A DNA stretch of 64,000 bases, from the NCBI GenBank assembly GCA_000727475.1, contig KL647296.1, forward strand, positions 680,888 through 744,887. The letters run 5' to 3'. Positions 26,301 through 34,200 of this stretch are shown piece by piece. Numbering within the stretch: position 1 is the first letter of the stretch; each line of letters begins with the position of its first letter. The notes beneath the pieces were generated by a model. It did no database searches and was not told the origin of the DNA. It saw nothing but the letters and a program-made list of their open reading frames with translations. The DNA is from Sarcocystis neurona. Taxonomy: Eukaryota > Apicomplexa > Conoidasida > Eucoccidiorida > Sarcocystidae. Position numbers and translations under genes: made by a program.

Positions 26301-29300
26301 TGCCCATATATGTACATGTATATGTATACTTCTGTACACGGAGAGTCATACATATACATGGAGGAAGATATACATGCGTCTACTCCATCTTTTCCCCGCA
26401 GGTATACGTACATATACACCTGTATACATGTATGTGATTGTACATGCATATACATACATATATGTTGTCCGCTTTGCAGGTACGACGAATCTTTACGTGT
26501 GTACGTGCTTGCCTGCAAGAAAGACAGCCACAGCAGGTGTTTTCCTCTGTATATATCTCTGTGTATGCCGTGCGCGGGGTACTGACGCACTTGCTTCCCT
26601 GCGGCTGCTCCATGCATGCACCTGTCTTTTGGGGCCCGCCGTGTTGAACTTGGCTGAACGACAATTTGTGGACACGGCCGCGTGTGAAAATTTTGCAGCG
26701 GGCCGTGTGGATTGCAGCCCACTGCAACGAGCAGCGCAAGGCAGCAGAAATCGACCTGCGCATCCTTCAGAGGGTAGGCGGCTGCTGCTGCTGCTCTTCG
26801 TACTGCTACTGCCGCTGCTGCTCCTCTTCTCCTGATGCTTCTGCTTCTGCTGTTGCTCTTCTTCCTGTTTCTCCAGCACCTGCTGCTGCTCTTCTTCCTG
26901 TTGCTGCTTCTCCTGCGTCTGCTGTTGCTCTCATTCTTGTTTTTCCTGCTCTTCATTTCACTGCTGCTTTTCTTCGTGTTGCTCCTGCTCTTGCCCTGCT
27001 GCTGGTCTTCTTCCTCTTCGTTGCGCTCCTGCTTCTGCTGCTGCTTTTCTTCCGGTTCCTCCTCCTGCTGCTCTTGTACCTGCACCTGCTGCACTTCCTC
27101 CTTCTCCTGTTGTGCATCTTGCTGCTGCTACCGTTGCTGCGTTTGCTTCTGGTGTTGCCGCTGCCCTTTTTTGGGTCCTGCTTCTGTTGCTGCGTTTGCT
27201 TCTGGTGTTGCCGCTGCTCTTTTTGCTCCTGCTCCTGTTGCTGCTTTCTTTGCTTCTGCTGCTACTCTTTTGCCCCTGTTCGCGTGCAGCAAGCATTGGT
27301 GATCAGGTCGTGCAGCAGCAGCAGCAGCGCAGCGTCTCGTCTCCCTCAGCGCTCTCGAGTTCTTGTCTCGGAGTCGACCCATCCTACACACATGCAACAG
27401 CAAGCGGATATATAGCTGAGCATGTCTGCCTACTTGAGCTCCTATTCCTGCGTATACAAGCACGTATATTAATGTGCATGTATTGCCCTCCTGGCTTCAA
27501 CTAATAATTCTTTACGTGTATGTCTGTCTTTCTGTGTAGCGGGGGGGTGGGGGGGCTGACAGATAGAGACGCGGACAGAGAGAAACGGAGAGGGAGAAAC
27601 AGAGGGGAACAGAGACAGAAACTTCTGGTTCTGTGTGGGTGTATATAGGCGACGAAATGATAAATGTATGTGTAGGTGGCTGCGGGATCTTACTTCGTGT
27701 GTATCTGGTTGCATGCGTTTTCTCCTGTCCCGAAGGGAAGAGAAGGAGCAGCGCTGAAGTGGAGCACCTGCTGCTGCGGGAAAAGTAGGCGATTTCCCCT
27801 TTTGAAGAGGTCCAGGCTTGCTTTTTTTTTCTTTTCCTTCTTCCTTTTCCTTTTCGTTTCCTCTTCCCTCTGTGCAAGTATACAAGAAGTCCTCGGGCCA
27901 CTACGAACGGCTGTGTCCACAGTGAGACAGGTGCCAGCGTCTGCGCCTGCTGTAGGTGTACGCACGTGTGCGCATTCCTTTGTATGCGCGCTTGCTGGCT
28001 TGCTTCAGCAACTGGGAGAGAGCAGAGAAGAAGTCGAGCAGCTACGACAGAGAAATGGGCTGCTGCTGCTGGATCTTACGGGCCAAGAGGAACGCATCGC
28101 TGCCCTCATCTCTGACAATGAACGACTATCCCTGGCCCAGCAGCGGCAGCAGCAGCAGCTTCTCGAGAAGAAGAGGCAGCAGCAGCGGCGGCAGCGGCTG
28201 CAGCAGGAGCAGCAAGGAGAGCCGACGCCGGGAGGAGAAGGGCAGGAAGAGGAGGAAAAGGAGGAAAAAGACGACGACCAGGAGCAGGAGGAGGAGGAGG
28301 AGGAGCAGCAGCAGGTGCAATCGGGAACGAGACGTCTGCAGCAGCTGCCGAGGAAGCAGCAGGAAAAAGCACGGCGGCAACAGCAGCTGCTTCTGCATCG
28401 GCACATCGGAGACGAGCAGCAGCAGAACCGGCACCAGCAACAGCAGGGGAGGATAAGGAGAAGGGAAACGGTTGAGCAGCAAATTGAGGAAGAAGAAGAC
28501 GAAGAAGAAGAAAAAGAGAGCCGTGAGCGGAGCAGGGGAAGCGGAGAAGAGACTGCAGAGGCGGCGACGCATGCCCGAGGGTCCTCTGCAAGCACCACCA
28601 GTACTGACAGAAGTTCTTCTTCCTTGGCGACAGACGTGGCATGGCCAGAAGGAGGACAACGAGACATTGCTTCTGGCTCTCCTCTTCATGCGTCAGCAAC
28701 AGCAGCAGCATCGACACCGCCAGCGACAGCAAGGCGGCACAGGGCCGCAGAAGGCCGTAACAGTCCCCCCCACTTCCCTGCGAAGGAGCGCCTCTCTGCC
28801 TCTGCAGCAGCAGCAGCAGAGGAAGCAGCAGAGCCAGGCACCTCCACAGCAGCAGCAGCGGAGGAAGCCGCAGCCGCAGGGGGAGGCTGAACAGCAGTCG
28901 GAGGAGGAAGCGTCTGCCGCGGAAGGAGAGCGTCGGCAGCGACTCGCGCCAGAGAAGGAACAGCAGCAGACGGAGGAGCAGCGGCAGCACTTGGCGCGTG
29001 TATTTTCGCTGAAACAGCAGCAGCAGCGGCTTCTTGGCCACGGCAAAACATGCCAGCAGCAGGCGGCTCATTTTCCTTCTTCTTCCCCTCCCGTCGCCGT
29101 CTCTTGCCCTGCGCCCGATTCCACAGCATCTTTGAAAATGCGCTTTGCCGCACAGTGGAACGGTCGGGCTGCTGCTGCCGTTGCTGCTGCGCACCCGGTG
29201 TCTCCTGTGGGCCCCCCCCCCTGCAGCCGCAGCAGCCGCCGCCGCGGCAGCCGCCGCAGCAGCAGCAGCAACGGCTGCAGCCACTGCAGCAGCAGGAGAG

Positions 29301-29690
29301 GCAGAAGCAGCAGCACTCGCTGGAGACGTCCGACAGCGGAGAGGCGGAGAAGGAAGCCTCTCTACTGGTGAAGCACCTGCAGCAGCAACAGCGCAGGGAG
29401 CAGGCGCGACAGCAGCAGGAACAGCGGCGCCAGCTTAGGAGCCAGAGAAGCAACAGCACCACCTACAGCAGCAACGCAGGGACGGCAGCAGCGAGAAGAG
29501 AAGGAAGAAGAGGTACGAGCCTAGCTGAAGCATTTTTTTCCTTTTGAAGCGTCGTCACTCTCCCTTTCGCTCCTACTCCTCTTCTGCGCTGCTGATGCGC
29601 CTCTTCTTCAACCGCCTGCAAGTCAACACGGCCACGAAGCAGCAGCACAAGTACATGGAGCTGGAGCGGGGGCGCGCTTGCGCATGCTGA
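562..29690 (+). CDS. Large multi-exon coiled-coil protein gene (5' partial)
   Basis: I do not recognise an orthologue. At least 17 short plus-strand segments with charged, Leu/Ala-rich, heptad-like composition are bounded by AG acceptors and GT donors and are spread over 29 kb. Six are exactly 63 nt and start and end in phase 2, so they could be joined in any order without changing frame. Larger exons at 19461-19937 and from 28009 on add Glu- and Gln-rich coil. The first exon seen begins in phase 2, so the start codon lies left of the window. The last exon probably ends at TGA 29688-29690. An alternative acceptor at 29550 would instead give a Lys/Arg-rich tail ending at 29947. The composition suggests a long rod-like structural protein (cytoskeletal, centrosomal or Golgi tether type), but that is inference. 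Some exons are certainly missing from this model, and I cannot exclude two tandem genes. The introns hold nearly all the microsatellites of the left half. Confidence 0.6.
670..885. repeat. Intronic minisatellite, 52-55-bp unit, about 3-4 copies
   Basis: The unit begins tttatgtgtcaaatgaagca and continues with a (CTG)4-6 block and cggcttctctcgg. The copies start at 710, 762 and 817, and differ mainly in CTG number. Confidence 0.85.
1551..1613 (+). CDS. Coiled-coil exon, 63-nt module
   Basis: The acceptor is tgtgttgcag and the donor gtatgtc. The exon is phase 2 to phase 2 and encodes LQEEHAMKENESRKLRREVE. Confidence 0.7.
3050..3390. repeat. Polypurine tract (GAGA/GACAGAGAAGCAG)
   Basis: About 340 bases are nearly all purine with scattered C, and are built from gagagacagg and agaagcagagag units. 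No coding support on either strand. Confidence 0.8.
3925..4170. repeat. Three degenerate copies of an 85-115-bp unit
   Basis: The phrase atggcagtgt(t/g)gacacgtgta(a/c)(a/t)acatgc recurs at about 3942, 4018 and 4103. Copies are separated by (TA)n. Confidence 0.75.
5032..5094 (+). CDS. Coiled-coil exon, 63-nt module
   Basis: The acceptor is aactaagaag and the donor gtgtggg. The exon is phase 2 to phase 2 and encodes RAETDGESKEGKEVLLQLS. Both splice sites are weaker than those of its neighbours, so the call rests partly on the matching 63-nt length and phase. Confidence 0.45.
5220..5282 (+). CDS. Coiled-coil exon, 63-nt module
   Basis: Acceptor gactgccacag and donor gtgaggt are both good. The exon is phase 2 to phase 2 and encodes TDEEREKLRFRVEELVQQLA. 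Confidence 0.75.
6450..7190. repeat. Polypyrimidine tract, CTCTGTCTC-based
   Basis: About 740 bases consist of C and T with G only in gtctc/ctg units. This creates Ser/Leu/Pro-only frames of several hundred codons on the plus strand and Arg/Glu-only frames on the minus strand. Confidence 0.85.
7495..8255. repeat. TAGA/GATA tetranucleotide array
   Basis: About 760 bases of tagatagatagg and imperfect variants (gataggtaga, tagacaga, tagacagg). No coding support. Confidence 0.9.
8450..8560. repeat. 15-bp tandem repeat CGTCTCCACCCTTCG
   Basis: Two near-exact copies of cgtctccacccttcg and several diverged ones (cgtttccctccgtcg, cgtctccctccctcc) lie in tandem. Confidence 0.8.
10555..11010. repeat. 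Intronic CTG-rich block
   Basis: Imperfect CTG/TTG runs are joined by ctttctgcttgctgc-like units. On the plus strand it reads Leu/Cys. Similar intronic blocks lie at 5300-5580, 11500-12350, 19110-19450, 22970-23240 and 26780-27290. Confidence 0.75.
11409..11505 (+). CDS. Coiled-coil exon (boundaries approximate)
   Basis: After the acceptor tgttgtag, one frame reads KERKEEEHHSITARESEELR and then a Leu/Ala coil. The donor is gtgtacg. The downstream sequence turns at once into intronic CTG repeats. Confidence 0.55.
12357..12506 (+). CDS. Coiled-coil exon
   Basis: A CTG-rich intron runs into the acceptor tgctgctgtgctgcag. The exon encodes QIDELQKDVAAHQAAAKQLH followed by an EEQLCAAKKQQ segment. 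The donor is gtgagac. The exon is in phase 0 and 150 nt long, and is one of the clearest coil segments in the gene. Confidence 0.75.
15133..15181 (+). CDS. Short coiled-coil exon
   Basis: The acceptor is gtgatgcag and the donor gtaggag. It encodes ISALETSLRASEAKAE. Confidence 0.5.
15953..16015 (+). CDS. Coiled-coil exon, 63-nt module
   Basis: The acceptor is tcgaactgcgaag and the donor gtgagcg. The exon is phase 2 to phase 2 and encodes ERSKIKKFCEGRKAVYLRFS. Confidence 0.55.
16559..16654 (+). CDS. Coiled-coil exon
   Basis: The acceptor is ggctcgcacag or cacagag and the donor is a canonical gtaagtg. It encodes ELQHHVETLQTECTYTRKTA and then EDNRRLERSLISH. The start could be 16557, with two extra bases. 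Confidence 0.7.
16740..17860. repeat. Degenerate tandem repeat around the gap, about 125-150-bp unit
   Basis: A block containing a ctctg/gtggctc motif followed by gacttgta(c)c and (ta)n-catac recurs at about 16870, 16990, 17180, 17285 and 17785, with TA-rich spacers. The N gap falls inside. Confidence 0.6.
17300..17760. other. Assembly gap (461 N)
   Basis: A run of N lies inside an intron of the coiled-coil gene. Both flanks carry taaggtagctctg next to long (TA)n, so the gap sits within a tandem repeat whose true length is unknown. Confidence 0.95.
19461..19937 (+). CDS. Long exon: Gln/Lys-rich then acidic coil
   Basis: The acceptor is gaggtgcgctgcag and the donor gtacgtc. The exon is 477 nt, phase 2 to phase 2. 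It starts AEQLMGVLAQHAAVQRV, passes through a Lys/Gln/Arg stretch (EKKKQQREKENKKQQ) and an acidic run (EGEEEEEE), and ends with FEKKQLVRFLEEELSAMRDH. CAG triplets here are on the coding strand, as in the other large exons. Confidence 0.65.
20030..21430. repeat. Satellite-like degenerate array, about 13 copies, 75-130-bp unit
   Basis: The core (g)cctagtgatttgccaacata recurs with changes at about 20090, 20190, 20310, 20385, 20455, 20515, 20565, 20615, 21040, 21085, 21135, 21275 and 21330. Each copy is followed by (TA)n and often a gagagag run. A unique stretch (about 20640-20920) splits the array in two. Confidence 0.75.
22550..22630 (+). CDS. Coiled-coil exon
   Basis: It encodes HERQIERQAAKIVALLRKRQ. 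Donor gtatacg gives phase 2. The 5' border (after gaggccggag) is weak, but it restores phase 2 with a length of 81 nt. Confidence 0.5.
23252..23314 (+). CDS. Coiled-coil exon, 63-nt module
   Basis: The acceptor is gctgccgtctgcag, at the end of a CTG-rich intron, and the donor is gtacgtc. The exon is phase 2 to phase 2 and encodes SEDALQQQLADLEEKLSQ. Confidence 0.75.
24632..24733 (+). CDS. Coiled-coil exon (3' border approximate)
   Basis: The acceptor is cgtctctgcag. It encodes TRLRVQVEGQLRDACRERQV followed by AEDKLQAAEQA. Donor gttaata keeps phase 2. A donor at gtagcc inside the exon is an alternative but would cut the coil. Confidence 0.6.
26480..26536 (+). CDS. Short exon of the coiled-coil gene
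   Basis: The acceptor is tccgctttgcag and the donor gtgtttt. The exon is phase 2 to phase 2, 57 nt, and encodes YDESLRVYVLACKKDSHS. Confidence 0.5.
26699..26773 (+). CDS. Coiled-coil exon
   Basis: The acceptor is aaaattttgcag and the donor gtaggcg. Read in phase 0 it gives RAVWIAAHCNEQRKAAEID and then LRILQR. The same interval in phase 2 gives non-coil peptide, so an exon that changes phase must precede it. Confidence 0.55.
28009..28999 (+). CDS. Large Gln/Glu-rich coiled-coil exon(s)
   Basis: After the acceptor ggcttgcttcag the frame reads QLGESREEVEQLRQRNG, then EERIAALISDNERLSLAQQ, then long Gln/Arg and Glu runs. The convincing frame changes somewhere between about 28560 and 28700. A good pyrimidine-rich acceptor (ctcctcttcatgcgtcag) at 28696 would start a separate phase-0 exon, but I could not find its donor, so a small intron or a sequence error is possible. 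The downstream part contains EGERRQRLAPEKEQQQTEEQ and ends at donor gtatttt. Confidence 0.55.
29227..29512 (+). CDS. Gln-rich penultimate exon
   Basis: The exon follows a 227-nt intron (29000-29226) that ends in CTG runs and a 10-C run. The acceptor is ccctgcag and the phase is 0. It encodes Pro/Gln runs and then SGEAEKEASLLVKHLQQQQR. Donor gtacgag leaves phase 1. Confidence 0.6.
29623..29690 (+). CDS. Terminal exon of the coiled-coil gene
   Basis: The acceptor cttcttcaaccgcctgcaag is pyrimidine-rich and takes phase 1 from the previous exon. The peptide NTATKQQHKYMELERGRACA ends at TGA 29688-29690. A less likely alternative uses the acceptor at 29549, reads another frame and stops at 29947. 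Confidence 0.5.
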
Positions 29691-31140
29691 CGAAACGGCC
29701 AAGAAGAAAAAAACGAGGAGAAAGAGGAAGAGAGAAGGAGGATGACGTAAATGACAAATTCGGGAAGGGCGGCCCTGCAGCAGCTGAGAGGGAGGAAGGA
29801 ACTGAAGCAGTGACAGACAGGAAAACGAAGAGCTACAGCAAGTTCGCTGCAAGACGGCCAGATTCTCGAGCCGCGCAACAGCTGCGTCTCTTTTTCTTCT
29901 TCGGGCCGCCAGCATCGAAGAGACCTTTTCGGCAGCAGTCGTGTTAGGGGGGAAAGCTAGACGCTTCTTTTTCTCTTCCATTCTGCAGAGGCGGCCGCTT
30001 GAGAAACTGCATGCGCGTGTGTGTGCGCAAGTCACCGGGAGAAGCAGGGGGAAAAGAAAAACAAACATAGAGGACGCGAATGGTCAAAACTGAAGAAAAC
30101 AACAGATACGTACGTCTATTGCATGCAAGGGGAGGAACGCACCAGTTGAACGGAAGAAGCGCGGACTAAGGGCAATGGGAGAAGGAGGAGAAGCAAAGAA
30201 CCTTGGAAGGCGGCCTGCTAGCAGGCACCCGCAAGACAGAAGGAGAGAAATGGTCGACAAGACGGAGAAGAGAAATGCATGCGCACATCACGATAAATGC
30301 AAGAGAGCTCCCGAAGAAGAAGTGGGGAAAGACGTGTAGGCGCCTGTTATGTCTAGCCACGCAATGAAGTAGATGGCACGCGGACAGACAGCCAACACGT
30401 GTGCACATGCATGCGAAGCAGGTAGAACTTGGGGATACGTAGAAGAAGAAGGAGCAGAGAAAGAAACGCTCACATACAGGAGACCCGGGCTTTGTGGAGA
30501 CTAGACTATTTTGAAGAAACGCCTCGGACAAGGCTCACAAAGGAAGCAACTGCCATTTCGATATTTGCCAAGGACAACTTGAAGGAGAAGAAGCGCATGC
30601 GGCTGGGTTTGTTTTTTGTAGAGTGCGTTACTGATAAGAGAAGAAAACTTGCACGTGTGCAAGAGGAAGTGTCGCCGGTTGCTTATATCTTGTACGGTCA
30701 TTTACTCAGGAGAAAGAAGACACGTGACTGTGCTTGTCGCAATAGCGACAGCCAAAAGGTGAGAACTGCATGCGACGAAGCCAGCACAGCACGGAAACGG
30801 GAAAAAAACCCGTGGTGCTGGACCGGCAGCAGCATCGCAGTAGCGGCTCGGGAGTCCGTACCCTCCACCCCGTAGACGCACGAGCAGCGACGGGCGAGCC
30901 CGGTTGCTTGCTTCGCTATGAAAAAAAAGCCGGAAGAGGTGCGGCTGTGCATGCCCTTCTTCCGTCCGAAGTGGCAAAAGGCGACAACTCAGAGCTCGCG
31001 TGAAGGGACCAAAAGGAAGATGAAAAAAGAAGAAAACAGTCACACGCACCCGCACACACAAACACACACACACACACACACGCACGCACACTTGTGTTAA
31101 AACACTTGATAATAAGCATGTCGAGGCAGTTTCTTGCATT
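29691..31140. other. Convergent intergenic / 3' UTR region
   Basis: This region lies between the stop of the plus-strand coiled-coil gene and the possible stop of the minus-strand gene. It is unusually poor in microsatellites apart from a (CA)n tract near 31047-31090. ORFs of up to 148 codons occur on both strands, but none shows splice borders, heptads or recognisable motifs. I see no supported gene. Confidence 0.4.
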
Positions 31141-31285
31141 TTATTTTAATAAGGCACGCATGCGCAGAACACGATGAAAACCACGTTTATACACTTGTAC
31201 AGAAAAGATAACTTGCGTGCACTGCTGCTGGTCAAAAATGAGAAACGCTTCGTATACGATGAATTCTTTCAGAGAGGGCTGAGGC
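31141..31285 (-). CDS. Terminal exon of the RAP-like gene (two alternatives)
   Basis: Both readings take phase 0. After acceptor ctctgctgcctcag the frame reads PSLKEFIVYEAFLIFDQQQ and stops at 31143-31141. After acceptor gattcttctgttgcgag another frame gives about 20 residues and stops at 31234-31232. cDNA is needed to choose. The 5' coordinate is approximate. Confidence 0.4.
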
Positions 31286-34200
31286 AGCAGAGCCCTCGCA
31301 ACAGAAGAATCAGAGAAACTAACGAACCGGGAAGGACAAATATACGCCGAGACGTGAAACTATGGACAAGTAACGTCTCTGATACGTTTTTCTCTACACG
31401 TGTGTTCCTCTGGCTGCATCTCTTCCTCCCCACTCCCCTTCCCTCCGTATACACTTGCGTACCGGGGCGCGTACGCAGTGTGTAGTGTGCGCCAGTCTGC
31501 ATGTACTTGTAGGTGCCAACGTTGCGCAAGTCGATGTGTGACTATATCTGTATATATATGCATGAATATGTAGGGAGGAGAGTCTGTATAGCCGCAGAGT
31601 TATCCACGCAAAAGGCGCTACACGTTAATCTCTATGCATAGGGGCACTGCATTACACCTGTTGTTCCGTTTCTCTCGCCTGCTCTTTCAGGTAGTGCCAC
31701 TCTCTCTCCCTGTGCATGCATAGAGGCATGTATGCGCATGCGTGCCACTGTAGAGGAATGTGCCTAAATAGTTTTCGAAAAGAGGATAAGTGCATATATA
31801 TGTATGTGGAGATAGAGACGACTGCGACCTTCTCGATTCACAGGAAAAGGTAGAGCACGCACTTTTTAAAAAATCCGCAGGAACTCGCACGCAGCATGCA
31901 TTCTCCGCCGCGAGCGATTATACGACACCACCCGAATGACTGAGACAGTGGACTTTACACATTTTTCTGTCTATCCATGTTTTATAAGGCAGGTGTGGAC
32001 ATGAGTATTCACACATACATGTCTATAAATACATATATATATATATATATATATACGTACGCACACAAACACAAAGAGATATATACGTACATATATTTAA
32101 TGTGCGTACATACATGTGCGTATAAACAAGCAAGCGCATATGCAGCTGTAAAGGTACAAAGGACCACAAAAACGTATATGCCTACATAGACACATACACA
32201 CACACACACATATTCACACATGTCCATACACGTACGTACCTGCCTCCATATGCGTCTACTCATTTACTCGTAATTAATCTAAAGGCCTACAAAGACGCGT
32301 GCCCGCATACGTACGTCCACGTATACACATATCTAAAAACATCTTACGTACAGAGAAGCGTACACATATTTACGTGCTTCAGTACGACTCTGCAGAGATA
32401 CCCATATATATAAATATTAACACACACGTACGTGCACCTAAGTACTTCCATGCACGCGTACACACGCATTCGTCTAACGTAACTCTCTATACACAGCCAC
32501 CGGGGCCAGCGTATAAGGTCTCGTGTTGATGAACAGGACAGGTGCACCAACACCAGGACATAGACACTTCCGCATGCAAAACTAATCACATATGTGTATA
32601 TGCAGAGTGACTCACCTCCATTCTCGGGCCTTGAACGAGATGTATGCACGTCCACGGTGACTCGGGCTCCTCAGTCAAAGGGGATGCGTACCCCACCCAC
32701 AACAGAGAGATAAGCAGGCTTGTCCTCTTCGACTCTGGCGCGCTGAAGCTTCTTTGAGAAAACGGGGAGACGTACGCACGCCTGCCTTCAGCAAAAGAAG
32801 GCAGCCTTCTATGCGAAAGCATAGCAGGCAACAGCTGCGCAGGTGTTTGCATTGCACCTTGGTGGACGTCTGTTAGAAAACAGAGATAGACGCACTTCAG
32901 TCGTCGATGATAACGGGTTCTTCCTGCAGTGCATGCGGCTGAGCGATGGAACACAGTTTCGTAAACATACCCACTTCACTTGTTCACCTGTTTTGGGGGA
33001 GACAGCGACCTCCGGGGGCTGCTGCACACACAGAGCACACTCGCGACTCCTACCGCGTTTGCGTGCGCGCACGCGCCTACGCTGGAGAAAAGAAGACATC
33101 TTTTTCTACAAGGCGCACCGGAGCCGTTTGCTCATATCACGTGAGACACGGGCAACGTGTGTGTGCCTGAACGAAGGAGGACTTTGTCTGCACGCGCGCC
33201 CTAAGCCCTTAGCTCTTCAGGAATTTTGTACGAGAAGAAAACTTTGCCCGACGCTCGCATGCAAAAATGTTAACCCACCCGTTGTGGATCGCATATAATA
33301 TGACGGTGGTGCACCGACGGAAAAAGGCGGCCCTCGTTGCTCCGTGTCTGCGTGTCTGAGGAACACTTCTGTACGTACCTGTGCCGCCTCAGCTGCTACA
33401 GCATGCGCCACCTCACGCAGTCCCAGCGCTGCCGCCTGGAGGAAAAGGTCCTGCAAAGAACTCACACGTACCGCGTAACTGTACTGCCCCGCTGATGCAG
33501 ACTGCAGTGGAAATCTCCTCCTTACCTGTCATTGTGAAACTGTATCTCCTTTGCTCCGCGCTTTCGCGCAGCTCCCATTATCAAACGCAGGGCACGGGCT
33601 TATGTAAATGCGTTCAGCAGCGCGTCTCTACGTGTTTGTTGAGAAAAAGTGTCGGCATTGTCTGCAGCCGTGTTTCGCTGTAAGGTGGAGAAACGTTCTA
33701 GAGTCATCTATACTATACATTTGTATACATGTATCCATAGGCATGTACGTGTCTTTACACGTACGTGCAAGCGTATGTGCATCAAGGTACACTTGTTGTA
33801 TTCGTAAACTCGGATGTATGCGCATATGCTTTGCGATCGACCTTCTGTGGGTCACTGTGTACTGATATACATATACGTGTATGTATGCAGATACATGCAC
33901 AAATCCATGCAAGCGTATATGCGTCAAGGCGCGTCACTTCTACTAAGCGGTTTTGCTGCAACGAGACGAAAGGTTTTCAGTGCTAGAAAGGGCGACAAAT
34001 GAGGAGGATAGATTTAATGACGTTCTGCATGCAACCGTTGGGGCTGTCTTCCACCCACCCTCGCCGTTGTGTGTTCAAAGAAGTTGGTAGCGTTCTCCTC
34101 TCTCGCCGTCTATACGCCACGAATCGAGGAATGAAGCGTCGCAGGACTTTTTCTTCCTGCAAACCCGCTTGTGAGTAGCAGCTGCAGCGACACAGCAGAC

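Noticed and set aside
28106..29284. 392-codon minus-strand ORF rich in Leu, Ala and Ser
   Set aside because: It is the antisense of CAG-rich exons; the plus strand has coil sequence and correct splice borders.
33526..33598. Minus-strand segment ARALRLIMGAARKRGAKEI with a perfect gtaagg donor
   Set aside because: It looks coding, but every join to the neighbouring exons creates a stop. Treating it as part of a 130-nt intron between 33632 and 33501 gives a phase-correct join.
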